A stretch of 64,000 bases of DNA from Bacteroidales bacterium KHT7 (GTDB taxonomy: Bacteria; Bacteroidota; Bacteroidia; Bacteroidales; Bacteroidaceae), in assembly GCA_900102385.1 (NCBI GenBank), contig FNBQ01000004.1, positions 62,001 to 126,000 of the forward strand, in the 5' to 3' direction. The notes under the pieces were generated by a model, which made no database searches, was not told where the DNA came from, and worked only from the letters and a program-made list of their open reading frames with translations. A program made the translations under genes and the position numbers. This document shows positions 35,735-44,201 of this stretch, piece by piece; within the stretch, counting starts at the first letter, position 1, and each line of letters begins with the position of its first letter.

Positions 35735-36027
35735 TAGTTTCGGATTATTCTATCTAAACAAATTTTAATCTTACTGTTTAAACTAATAGTATGATGCAAA
35801 GATACCAAAATAATATCGAAAACCCATGACTTTTCAAAAAACAAAGCATTACAAAAATGCCAGTTCGGAACAAGAAAAGACAATTCTGTAATGCTAAAGT
35901 TTTGTTTTTATACCTAACCTCTTGTCGCCCAACGACAAGGCGAGTTGCAAGCTATCGGTTTTATAATGCTGTCGAATTTGCCATCTTCACTTGTTCGAGC
36001 GGCAAATTCGGCAAAACTGAGTATGGG
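35735..36027. other. Intergenic region with two hairpins
   Basis: Holds a perfect 7-bp stem CTTGTCG/CGACAAG (35919-35937) and a 10-bp inverted repeat CGAATTTGCC/GGCAAATTCG (about 35970-36008) just past the end of the 36028 gene. It should contain the hsdM promoter. No ORF accepted. Confidence 0.6.
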
Positions 36028-36549
36028 TTAGATAACGTACACGCCGTTTTCATCTGGCTCTATTAGCCATTTGCCGTCTTTGTATATCGGCTTTATTGGG
36101 TCTACATCGAAGATGAAATCATCAAGTTTTTCGCGGTGGCGATAGATTTCGTCGAGGTCGGAAAGAGGGACATCCATGCTCGGAGTTTCATGTCCCCATC
36201 GATAACCATCAATGCCCATTGTCAAAGCCAAATCAGGAGAAAGCCTCATACAGAATGTTTGATTCTCCTCGTTAAATGTAGATGACATAAATTGACATTT
36301 ATAACCTTTATACACGCAAAATACTGTGGAATAAAAACCTCTTGTATGGGCGATGTCTTTTATTGGCAGGAAATTTATTTCATTCAAACATATATCTGGT
36401 TTAATTTTCTTGAAGCCATACTTTTCAACCAAAACAGAATCAACAGTTGTATACCCCCATCCATATTCTGAAAAAGATATTGCCTGTAATAACATGTTAT
36501 CTAAGAAAGCATAATTATGTACTCCTTTTATTCTAATTTTCACTTCCAT
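36028..36549 (-). CDS. Candidate immunity protein
   Basis: A 173-residue soluble acidic protein without signal peptide, encoded 6 bases downstream of a secreted protein gene. Acidic small cytoplasmic partner after an exported toxin-like gene is the classic immunity arrangement. Sequence features: a mixed alpha/beta fold with SEYGWGYTT and MGIDGYRWGHE; no family I can name. The role is inferred from position. Confidence 0.55.
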   Translation of the reverse strand: MEVKIRIKGVHNYAFLDNMLLQAISFSEYGWGYTTVDSVLVEKYGFKKIKPDICLNEINFLPIKDIAHTRGFYSTVFCVYKGYKCQFMSSTFNEENQTFCMRLSPDLALTMGIDGYRWGHETPSMDVPLSDLDEIYRHREKLDDFIFDVDPIKPIYKDGKWLIEPDENGVYVI

Positions 36550-36555
36550 TTTTTA

Positions 36556-37593
36556 CTATTTTACGACCTTTTTAAACACATTTATTGTTTCTCCAGCATC
36601 ATTTGTTTCTGCGACCAGCACCCCCACAAGCGTTTCGTTGCCGTTCTTGTCTATTCTATAAATCTCGGCAGCAGTCATTTCAAAAAAGCCTCCTTTTTCT
36701 GGAACAAATTCAGGACCGCCAAGAATATACTTGCCCTCTGGATTTATGCCTCCACCAGTATAGCCATGACCTTTAAAAGGCTCAGGATTATTCTGCAAAT
36801 CATCGGCAGTATTCGGAATACGCAATTTCCTTATAGCACCATTATCCAAAGTGTATCTCATGACATAAATCTCATCGACAATAACCTTTGTCAGCTCTTC
36901 ATTAAAATATGGAGAGCCGCTATAATTCAACGCCAATCCGTAGCAATAGTCCTCAACTGTTCTTAGGTGCATTAAGTCGCACGCTCTCGACATAAAACCG
37001 CCTACTCTGGCATCCCAACCACCTGTTTTTGTGTAATTCTCGAAAGCATTTTTGGGTATAACCTTCTGCATCACGGTTCTTTCTGTAATATCAGAAACAG
37101 GAATGTGATTTCTAATCCTTGTAATCAAGTCGAACTCCTCTTTATTCATTTCTGTAAGCTTTAAATTAGTCAAGTCTTCAGCACGACGTTTTGGAACAAG
37201 CTCTACAAACCTTTCCATGCTTATACCCTCTTCGGCAAGCCAGCGCAAAAGGTTTTCCATAAAGGCATTGCTTACATTTTGGGCAGCAATTGCGGCTTTG
37301 CCAAACAGAGGCTTAATCTTGCCGATGCTTATTTCGCGATTATCTGTCGTTACGCTTGCAGCCTTCCAGCCTTTATACTTTTCTGCTGAGCCGTTGCCGT
37401 AGTCCGAAAGGTTAAGGCTGTATGGCGACAGCATCTGCACAGGATAGCTGTCTCGCGCCGCCATGCGCGCCGGTATGACGAATGCCAGCATGAGAGCGAG
37501 CACCATATACAGGCTGCTAAAGTGTCTTATTGAATTTCTCTGTCGAAAGTTTATCGTTGTCATTAGACCAAGTTTTTTAACTGTGTTTAACAT
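36556..37593 (-). CDS. Candidate secreted toxin-domain protein
   Basis: About 345 residues. The start is placed at 37593 because the -7 box at 37620-37628 would put transcription start near 37613, excluding starts further upstream; a later Met at 37563 also fits. A hydrophobic stretch (SLYMVLALMLAFVIPARMAA) serves as signal or anchor. The C-terminal part (from about ITRIRNHIPVSDITERTVMQKVIPK) has the segment order GGWDARVGGFMSRACDLMHLRTVEDY, YSGSPYFNEE, GHGYTGGG and PEF, which I recall from C-terminal toxin domains of polymorphic toxins. Enzymatic type is not identified. Paired with the acidic gene 6 bases downstream. Confidence 0.6.
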   Translation of the reverse strand: MLNTVKKLGLMTTINFRQRNSIRHFSSLYMVLALMLAFVIPARMAARDSYPVQMLSPYSLNLSDYGNGSAEKYKGWKAASVTTDNREISIGKIKPLFGKAAIAAQNVSNAFMENLLRWLAEEGISMERFVELVPKRRAEDLTNLKLTEMNKEEFDLITRIRNHIPVSDITERTVMQKVIPKNAFENYTKTGGWDARVGGFMSRACDLMHLRTVEDYCYGLALNYSGSPYFNEELTKVIVDEIYVMRYTLDNGAIRKLRIPNTADDLQNNPEPFKGHGYTGGGINPEGKYILGGPEFVPEKGGFFEMTAAEIYRIDKNGNETLVGVLVAETNDAGETINVFKKVVK

Positions 37594-37619
37594 ATTGATT
37601 TTTACTAAAGACATCATTT

Positions 37620-37628
37620 GCAAAAATA
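37620..37628 (-). promoter_or_regulatory. -7 box for the toxin-immunity pair
   Basis: On the minus strand TATTTTTGC matches the consensus exactly. It helps choose the start codon of the downstream gene. Confidence 0.6.
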
Positions 37629-37731
37629 CAGAATATTTATTTGTTATAGACATTTTCAGCAATGATTTTTTACACTCCCTTTCCCTATCTTCTCACCAGC
37701 CTATACCTAAAAAACTTTTTCCTATATCATG

Positions 37732-37946
37732 AAATGATTATTCGGAATGACGCTGAAAGCGTCACCTCTCAGTAACCGCAGCATCCGTAGGATCTGCGGA
37801 CTGAAATGATACAAATATAATCGACCCTGAAAGCGGTCACCCATTGCGACAGATGGGGCACTCTTTCAGATTGCTTGTTGTTCGTTCTTATTCCGCAGGT
37901 CGTGCCGACCTACGTTACTAAGCGGAGACGCTTTCAGCGTCTGTAA
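37732..37946. repeat. REP-like palindromic element, copy 2
   Basis: About 215 bp closely similar to 14284-14506. The outer inverted repeats are at 37749-37763 and 37927-37941 (exact reverse complements, 15 bp). It lacks 8 bp present in copy 1 and has several compensating differences in stems. Confidence 0.85.
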
Positions 37947-38010
37947 TAAGTATAATAATACACAGACGCGGGAACTCCAACTTCACCATAACCTACCCAT
38001 CACCTAATCT

Positions 38011-38087
38011 GGCTATAGTTTACATATAGCCTACATATAGCTTACATATAGCCTACATATACCTTGCATATACCTTGCATATACCTT
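38011..38087. repeat. 11-bp repeat array C
   Basis: Seven units of 11 bp, such as ACATATAGCCT (x2), ACATATAGCTT and GCATATACCTT (x2), drifting gradually from one end to the other. It is followed by TTTTGTATTTACCAAAAGAC, a string that recurs near array D. Confidence 0.85.
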
Positions 38088-38244
38088 GACACTATTTTGT
38101 ATTTACCAAAAGACCAATTCGTATTGTAATTGTCCTTCATAAGTCCTCGGCAATTATGAAAAAAATTTTGAATTATGAATTATGAATTATGAATTGTCAA
38201 CTGCAATTCTGAATTCTGATTTGTTTTTCTGATTACGAAAAAAG

Positions 38245-38268
38245 TCCGAGAAACGAATCCCGGACTTC
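38245..38268 (-). terminator. Terminator of the S46 peptidase gene
   Basis: AAGTCCG/CGGACTT stem followed on the minus strand by six T. Confidence 0.8.
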
Positions 38269-38294
38269 AATAAGTGTTGTATAAATAAGTGATA

Positions 38295-40448
38295 TCACTC
38301 AGCAATAGTCATTTCCTGAACAATCTGCGGACAGCCGCCAAACTTGTCTATCATAAACAGAACGTAGCGGATATCTACGCAGATGCAACGCTGCAACTCG
38401 TTGTCGAAGTGAATGTCGCCGCTAAGGCTCTCCCAGTTGCCGTCGAAGGCAAGACCGATAAGCTGACCGTCGGCATTGATTACAGGCGAACCTGAGTTTC
38501 CGCCGGTAATATCGTTTGTTGTAAGGAAGCAAGTTACAAGTTTGCCGTCCTTGTTTGCATATCTGCCGTAATCCTTCTTCTGGAACAAGTCCTTCAGACG
38601 CTGAGGCACCTCAAACTCATCGTTGTTAGGGTCTTCCTTCTGCATAACACCTTCGAGAGTTGTGTAATAGCGGTAAGTGAGTGCATCCTTAGGACTGTAG
38701 CCCTTCACGTTTCCGTAAGTCATACGAAGAGTAAAGTTGGCATCAGAATAAACAGGATTCTTCTCGTTCATCTTGCACAAGCCGCGAACGTAGATTTTGT
38801 GCAGAAGGTTAGCCTTGTCGCTGTAGCTCGAATAATCGGCATACTTATCTTGCAAGAAACTGCGCATCGACGCGCTGAACTTAAGCATAAGGTCGTTGTT
38901 GGCAACCTTTGCACTTGGCTTTGCAAGGAACTTGTTAAGGTTGGCCTCGCTTGCAAGGATTGACTTGCTGTACATATCATCAACAAAGGCGTTGTAGTTG
39001 CCCTTGAAGCTCTTCTCGATAACTTCCTTGTAGAATGTAGGAAGTTGCTTTGCCTCCTTTGCATAGAGCGGCAGAAGAGCCTTTAGGACGTCGGCATCCA
39101 CCTTGTGGTCGTAGTCCTTGTTGTGAATCATGTCGTACAGACCGCGTATTTTCTTCTCGAGAGCCTTGCCCTCGTCTGTTCCCTTCTTGTCGGCGTATGC
39201 AGAGAAGAGCGAAACATCATCCACCTTAAACTCGATGGCACGGCGGAACTCGACAAAAAGCATCAGTTCGCGGTAGAATGGACCGTAATCCTTCATCAGA
39301 GCATCGATGAGGCTTACAACAGTCTCGTACTCGCTGTTTCCAGCCTTCTCGGCAAAGGTAGCGAAAGCCTTCTCCTGCTCAAGTTTGCCCTCGATAACCT
39401 TGTTGTCTACGATAGCCTTGTTCATGCCGATGGCATTCTTCCAGTAGTTTGCGCTGTGAGCGTACTTGCTGGCATACTTCAGGGCGATGCTTGGGTCGGC
39501 CTGCATAGCCTCCTTTAGCACACGCTGACGCTCGGTACGGATAATGATTCGCGGAGTGTTCTCGCTATCCATTCTCACCTTAATCTCGCTTGCTGTAAGA
39601 TAACGCTCGGTACTGCCCGGGAAGCCCATAACCATGGCATAGTCGCCCTCGTTAAGTTCCTTTAGGGAGATGGCAAGATGCTTTGGGCACTTTAGCGGAA
39701 CGTTGTCTGTGCTGAAGTCGGCAGGCTCGCCGTTCTTGTCGGCATAGATGCGGAACATAGAGAAGTCGCAGGTATGGCGAGGCCACATCCAGTTATCAGT
39801 CTCACCGCCGAACTTGCCAACGCATTGTGGAGGCGTTCCGACAAGGCGCACGTCTTTATATACTTTCTTAATAAAGAGATAGTAGCTGTTTCCGGCAAAG
39901 AACGGAAGACACTCGGCTCTGTAGCCAGCCTTGCCCGAATACTTGCTTGCTGCCAGTTTCTTCTGTGCGAAGGCTCTGAGCTGCGAAGCCGTCATGATGC
40001 CAGAGGCTGACTTCTTGTCCTTCATCTCCTTCAGTTCATTCTCTACCTCTTCAGTAACATCGGTAATATCTACGATGAAAGTGAAGGCGAGGTTCTTTGT
40101 TGCCAGTTCCTCGCTTCTCGACTTAGCCCAGTATCCGTTCTTCAGATAGTTGTGCTCATCGGTGCTGACACCCTGTATGGCATCGAATCCACAATGATGG
40201 TTAGTAAGCACCAGTCCGTCGGCAGAAACGACCTCGCCCGTACATCCTCCTCCGAAGATGCCCACACAATCCTTCAGCGAAGGCTTGGTAGTGCTATACA
40301 CGTCATCAGCCTCAATGCGCAGTCCGCATTTCTTCATCTGGTCAATTACATGCTGCTCCTTCATCAGCTGGAGCATCCACATACCTTCGTCGGCCTTGGC
40401 ACAGAGTGTCATCGCCAACGCAAAAATTGATAAAATAACCTTTCTCAT
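38295..40448 (-). CDS. S46 dipeptidyl peptidase, DPP7-like
   Basis: A 717-residue exported serine peptidase of family S46 with signal peptide (MRKVILSIFALAMTLCAKA). Catalytic His lies in VLTNHHCGFDAIQ, Asp in TCDFSMFRIYAD, and Ser in ITGGNSGSPVINADGQ. Eighteen residues after that Ser is Gly in AFDGNWES. In this family the same position is Gly in DPP7 (hydrophobic preference) and Arg in DPP11 (acidic preference), so a DPP7-type specificity is predicted. It removes dipeptides from peptide N termini in the periplasm. Length is typical. It stands alone on the minus strand. Confidence 0.95.
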   Translation of the reverse strand: MRKVILSIFALAMTLCAKADEGMWMLQLMKEQHVIDQMKKCGLRIEADDVYSTTKPSLKDCVGIFGGGCTGEVVSADGLVLTNHHCGFDAIQGVSTDEHNYLKNGYWAKSRSEELATKNLAFTFIVDITDVTEEVENELKEMKDKKSASGIMTASQLRAFAQKKLAASKYSGKAGYRAECLPFFAGNSYYLFIKKVYKDVRLVGTPPQCVGKFGGETDNWMWPRHTCDFSMFRIYADKNGEPADFSTDNVPLKCPKHLAISLKELNEGDYAMVMGFPGSTERYLTASEIKVRMDSENTPRIIIRTERQRVLKEAMQADPSIALKYASKYAHSANYWKNAIGMNKAIVDNKVIEGKLEQEKAFATFAEKAGNSEYETVVSLIDALMKDYGPFYRELMLFVEFRRAIEFKVDDVSLFSAYADKKGTDEGKALEKKIRGLYDMIHNKDYDHKVDADVLKALLPLYAKEAKQLPTFYKEVIEKSFKGNYNAFVDDMYSKSILASEANLNKFLAKPSAKVANNDLMLKFSASMRSFLQDKYADYSSYSDKANLLHKIYVRGLCKMNEKNPVYSDANFTLRMTYGNVKGYSPKDALTYRYYTTLEGVMQKEDPNNDEFEVPQRLKDLFQKKDYGRYANKDGKLVTCFLTTNDITGGNSGSPVINADGQLIGLAFDGNWESLSGDIHFDNELQRCICVDIRYVLFMIDKFGGCPQIVQEMTIAE

Positions 40449-40554
40449 TACATCTTGTTATAAATATTTGGCGCAAAAATATAAAAAAAACTTAAATTTT
40501 CTGTTATTCTTGCAATAAGTATGAATTTATTTACAATTTATCCAAAATGGATAT

Positions 40555-40563
40555 TATTTTTGC
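40555..40563 (+). promoter_or_regulatory. -7 box for the DUF4369 gene
   Basis: TATTTTTGC, perfect consensus, 29 bases before the start at 40592. Confidence 0.65.
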
Positions 40564-40591
40564 AGTAGAAACAAATACTAATAATTTATAT

Positions 40592-41290
40592 ATGCACAAA
40601 TTTTTAATGATTTTAGCGGCAGTACTGATGCTCGCCTCTTGTGCAAAAAAGTACAAGATTGAGGGTTCGTCTGCCATATCTGAACTTGACGGAAAGAAAA
40701 TCTCCGTTAAGGTTATCAAGGATGATTCGCTTGCTACCGTGGCAACCGGTACAATGGCGCACGGCAAGTTTACCGTGAAGGGACAGATTGATTCCGCCAC
40801 TATGGCAAACCTATTTATCGGCGAGGACATAGTAATACCTATAGTTCTGGAAGAGGGTGAAATCAGCGTTGACCTGAAGGCTGAAGACCTTGTTTGGGGA
40901 GGAACGGAACTGAACGAGACGCTTTATAAGTTCTTCAAGAGCCGCGACTCGCTTCAGACTCAACTTAGAGACATACAGAAGATGGAATACGAGATGACTG
41001 TAAACGGCGTTGACGAGCAGACTATAAACCAGCGTCTGATGGCAGAGATGCAGAAGGTTTCGGCAAAGGAAGACGTGCTTACGACATCGTTCATCAAGAG
41101 CCACTACAACGATGCACTTGGCGTGGGCGTATTCGTGATGCTTCTGAGCAACATGCAGTACCCTGTTATGACTCCGCAGATTGAAGATATTCTGACAACT
41201 GCCCCAGATGCGTTTAAGCAGCACAAACTGGTAAAGAAATATCAGGAAGATGCAAAGCAGTTCAGCGAGCAGCAGAACCTTGCAAAATAA
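40592..41290 (+). CDS. DUF4369-type lipoprotein
   Basis: A 232-residue lipoprotein (signal MHKFLMILAAVLMLASC). The start is chosen after the promoter at 40555-40563; the earlier in-frame ATG at 40547 lies upstream of it. The N-terminal domain (YKIEGSSAISELDGKKISVKVIKDDSLATVATGTMAHGKFTVKG) matches DUF4369, a small beta domain found N-terminal to thioredoxin-like domains. Here no thioredoxin CxxC follows; the rest is helical (DSLQTQLRDIQKME), so it is a stand-alone form. Envelope location expected; function unknown. Confidence 0.85.
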   Translation: MHKFLMILAAVLMLASCAKKYKIEGSSAISELDGKKISVKVIKDDSLATVATGTMAHGKFTVKGQIDSATMANLFIGEDIVIPIVLEEGEISVDLKAEDLVWGGTELNETLYKFFKSRDSLQTQLRDIQKMEYEMTVNGVDEQTINQRLMAEMQKVSAKEDVLTTSFIKSHYNDALGVGVFVMLLSNMQYPVMTPQIEDILTTAPDAFKQHKLVKKYQEDAKQFSEQQNLAK

Positions 41291-41312
41291 CGATTTCTTA
41301 ATTTAACAAATA

Positions 41313-41350
41313 CAAAGGGCGCAACCTCGCATGAGTTTGCGCCCTTTTTT
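41313..41350 (+). terminator. Terminator after the DUF4369 gene
   Basis: AAGGGCGCAA with TTGCGCCCTT stem followed by eight T. Confidence 0.9.
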
Positions 41351-41396
41351 TTATGTCTCGCCCCACCCCAAGAGGCAATTTTCAACTAAAAAATTG

Positions 41397-42875
41397 TCAA
41401 TTATCAATTGTCCCCACAACCGCATCAGAAAAAGCCTTTCTTGATATGCGCACCTTCTCGACTGTAAATTCTGGAATGTTGTAACTCCAAATCGATTCGA
41501 GTTCGGCAAGCGGATTCTTCTGCGGCAGTTCGAAAGCCTTGCGCGCATTTCCATCGGCATCAATATAAGCCATGTACAGACGGGTGAAGTTGCCGTCGCC
41601 GCGGCGGCTCGTAAAGACAATCCACCTTCCGTTAGACGACCAGTTGTGAAAACTCTCTGCCCTATCCGAATTGGCTTCTGCAAGCGCATGAGTCTCGCCC
41701 GTTGCCAGATTCGTAAGGAACAAATCAGCCTCGGGATGCCAAATATGGAACACACCGTATGGTGCTTGCCCTGTCAGCAGCCACTTGCCGTCGGGACTGA
41801 TGCGCGGAAGCGTTGCGCTGAGGCTGTCAGCCGATGCCATCAGAACTGGCTCGGGCTCGCCAAGCGAAAGAGAATCGGGCGAAAAACGGCGGCGGTAGAT
41901 GTTGTATCTTATTTTGTCGTACTGCTTTACGAACTCAATGCGCGCCGTGTCCTTGACGGCTGCAACGCTATAATAGAGCCATCGCCCGTCGGGACTCCAC
42001 GTCGGGAACACTTCAAGGTCGAAAGGCGTATCGGTAATCCTTATAACCTTGTCTTTCTTTACGTCGTACAGAACAAGGTCGCTCTTGCTGTCCTGCACCT
42101 CTATTTTGGCGATGTTGGCGGTGAAGAAATTCTGCATCGTAAGGTTTGACGAATATGCTATGACATCGAACTTAGGATTCCATGCCGGATATGCGCCGCC
42201 CATCGGATTGCCCTCGCGCTTGAGGTTTATCTTTCTAACCGCGCCATCTTCGGCAATGAGCGTGCCACCAAAGCCCTCGCGAACGTGCATCTGCATCTTT
42301 GCCGTGCGGTAATTCTGGAACGAATGGCAATTTACGCAATGCGACTGCCCCCGAACCTCGCTCCATTTGTTGTTGTAGACCTCGTATTTGGCAAACGACG
42401 TGAGGTCGCGCTGAACGATTCGCATCTGGTCGTACATCACATACGACGGCGGAATCTGGCGGTACGCTACAAAACTGTCTATCTGCTCTTTTGCAACATG
42501 AACACAGAACGGCTTGTAGCCCTTCCACTCGCCGCCAGAAGATGCAAAGACCTGAACCTTTATGCTGTCGCCGGCGGCTTCGGAAAGCATCTTTCGCCAT
42601 TCGTCTATGTCTATTTCTATCTGACCGCTTCCGCCACACTCCATCGTTTTTCCGCCGTGCGAGAATCGCGCCACGCACTCGTCGGCATCCTTCACGGCGA
42701 AATTAAGCGGCGCGATGTTCGAAGGAACGGTAACGCCTGTATAGTCGGGCCAGATGCGAGCCTCATCGCCCGTAACATGACAGTTTTCGGGAACACGGGG
42801 CAACGATGCGCAAGCCCCAATCATGAGTGCACAGACTAATAAGTGTGCAGCGCTTCTGAAGTTCTGAAATTCCAT
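41397..42875 (-). CDS. TolB/PD40-repeat lipoprotein with a CxxCH heme-type site
   Basis: A 492-residue lipoprotein; start set at MEFQNFRSA because this gives a normal lipoprotein signal (LLVCALMIGAC). The C-terminal half is a WD40-like beta-propeller of TolB/PD40 repeats (FPTWSPDGRWLYYS, PRISPDGKWLLTG, FHNWSSNGRWIVFTSRR). Before it is HCVNCHSF, a CxxCH sequence able to bind heme c. This pairing with the membrane protein gene upstream is common in Bacteroidales but its task is not known to me. It overlaps that gene by 40 bases. Confidence 0.78.
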   Translation of the reverse strand: MEFQNFRSAAHLLVCALMIGACASLPRVPENCHVTGDEARIWPDYTGVTVPSNIAPLNFAVKDADECVARFSHGGKTMECGGSGQIEIDIDEWRKMLSEAAGDSIKVQVFASSGGEWKGYKPFCVHVAKEQIDSFVAYRQIPPSYVMYDQMRIVQRDLTSFAKYEVYNNKWSEVRGQSHCVNCHSFQNYRTAKMQMHVREGFGGTLIAEDGAVRKINLKREGNPMGGAYPAWNPKFDVIAYSSNLTMQNFFTANIAKIEVQDSKSDLVLYDVKKDKVIRITDTPFDLEVFPTWSPDGRWLYYSVAAVKDTARIEFVKQYDKIRYNIYRRRFSPDSLSLGEPEPVLMASADSLSATLPRISPDGKWLLTGQAPYGVFHIWHPEADLFLTNLATGETHALAEANSDRAESFHNWSSNGRWIVFTSRRGDGNFTRLYMAYIDADGNARKAFELPQKNPLAELESIWSYNIPEFTVEKVRISRKAFSDAVVGTIDN

Positions 42876-44197
42876 TGGACTTTTCTTGTTGCTGGTAAGT
42901 ATCTTATTATTAACTTCTCTGGATATCCGTTGTCTGATGTAAGGATGTCGCGCTGAGCCTGCCATCTCTTTACATCACGAAATTCGGGATGAGCCGCAAT
43001 CGCCTCGGGATGACCAACGAGCGCGTTCATTTCATCGGCTAAAGCCGAATGGAACATCGTTGTGCGCAGTCGGGCAATGTATCGGCGGCACAAATCCCAC
43101 TCGCCGTTAAGCATGGCACAGCGCAACAACATTCGCAACCGTCGTGGCGAGAAACCGAATTCTACGGCATTCTCGAAACTCCATCGGTACGAATAGTTTG
43201 ACATTCCGAAGGCATAGTAAACCACGTCACCGCCAGTATACGCCATGTGAACCGGCGGATTTGTTATCATCTGCGGACGGTAGCCGTCGTTCGGATTCAG
43301 CAGAATGGAATCCGAAGGAGCGTGCTGGCATATTATGGCAGCATCGCGAAGCAACTGCATCTGCCTTGTGGTGGTGCGATCTATCTCCAGTTCGGTATCG
43401 ATAATCTTCTGCCACTCAGCCTTTTCAACATAAGTTGTCATTCTTAGTTCGGCACGGAAACATGGGTTGTGATAGTTCATCAGAAAGCCCCAGTTTAGCA
43501 CCGCAACGACTGCCGCAACACTCACGCCAAGCGCGATTTTATCATATTTGGCGGCGAAACGCGAAAAGGCAAGAACCGCCACGACGAGGATGCCGATATA
43601 GAACGGCATAAGCATTGATGACGGACCGCCCTCGAACAGATTGAAGTGCGGCATTCCGTTGAACGGTGTGAGCATCAGAATCCACGCCACCGAAATGACG
43701 GCAATCATCATCCAGCGGAAGAAGACGTTTTCTATCTCGCCCACCTTTCTGACAGAAGCCGAGAAAGCCGCAACCCACAGCAGCAGAACAGTTCCGAAGA
43801 ACCAGTAGCCGCTTAACTGAAGCGTGTAAATCCAATAGCCCACCTGAGTTATGGAAACCTGAATGCACACAACGAGCACGACTATCAGCGGACGCAGACG
43901 GACTGGCACTCTGAAGCCGTAAGCAATGCCGAAATACGACATCAGCCACATAGCGAGCATTATTGCAATGCCGAGGTACGGATAGTAGAAAAACTGCGTA
44001 AGAAACGCCGAAAACCACAGCAGCAGACCAAGCGGCTGGGCGATGCACTTGCCAAAGTGCTCGGCTGTTAAGTGCCACACCGTGAAGTCTTGCGCGGCAA
44101 ACAGCAAATCGGTCTGCCATACGCAAAGCATCAGCGCCTCGAGCACGATGAGCGCGATACAAGCGTAAGAGATTGATTTTTCGATATTTATCTTCAT
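42836..44197 (-). CDS. Polytopic membrane protein (DUF6057-like)
   Basis: A 453-residue integral membrane protein with about eight to ten hydrophobic segments in residues 10-260 and a soluble C-terminal domain (about 270-453) containing QMQLLRDAAIICQHAP and tetratricopeptide-like helices (RRLRMLLRCAMLNGEWDLCRRYIARL). It resembles the DUF6057 family of Bacteroidales membrane proteins. Its end overlaps the PD40 lipoprotein gene by 40 bases, so the two are coupled and may form an envelope complex. It begins 4 bases after the GH97 gene on the same strand. Confidence 0.75.
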   Translation of the reverse strand: MKINIEKSISYACIALIVLEALMLCVWQTDLLFAAQDFTVWHLTAEHFGKCIAQPLGLLLWFSAFLTQFFYYPYLGIAIMLAMWLMSYFGIAYGFRVPVRLRPLIVVLVVCIQVSITQVGYWIYTLQLSGYWFFGTVLLLWVAAFSASVRKVGEIENVFFRWMMIAVISVAWILMLTPFNGMPHFNLFEGGPSSMLMPFYIGILVVAVLAFSRFAAKYDKIALGVSVAAVVAVLNWGFLMNYHNPCFRAELRMTTYVEKAEWQKIIDTELEIDRTTTRQMQLLRDAAIICQHAPSDSILLNPNDGYRPQMITNPPVHMAYTGGDVVYYAFGMSNYSYRWSFENAVEFGFSPRRLRMLLRCAMLNGEWDLCRRYIARLRTTMFHSALADEMNALVGHPEAIAAHPEFRDVKRWQAQRDILTSDNGYPEKLIIRYLPATRKVQWNFRTSEALHTY

Positions 44198-44201
44198 TAT
44201 C

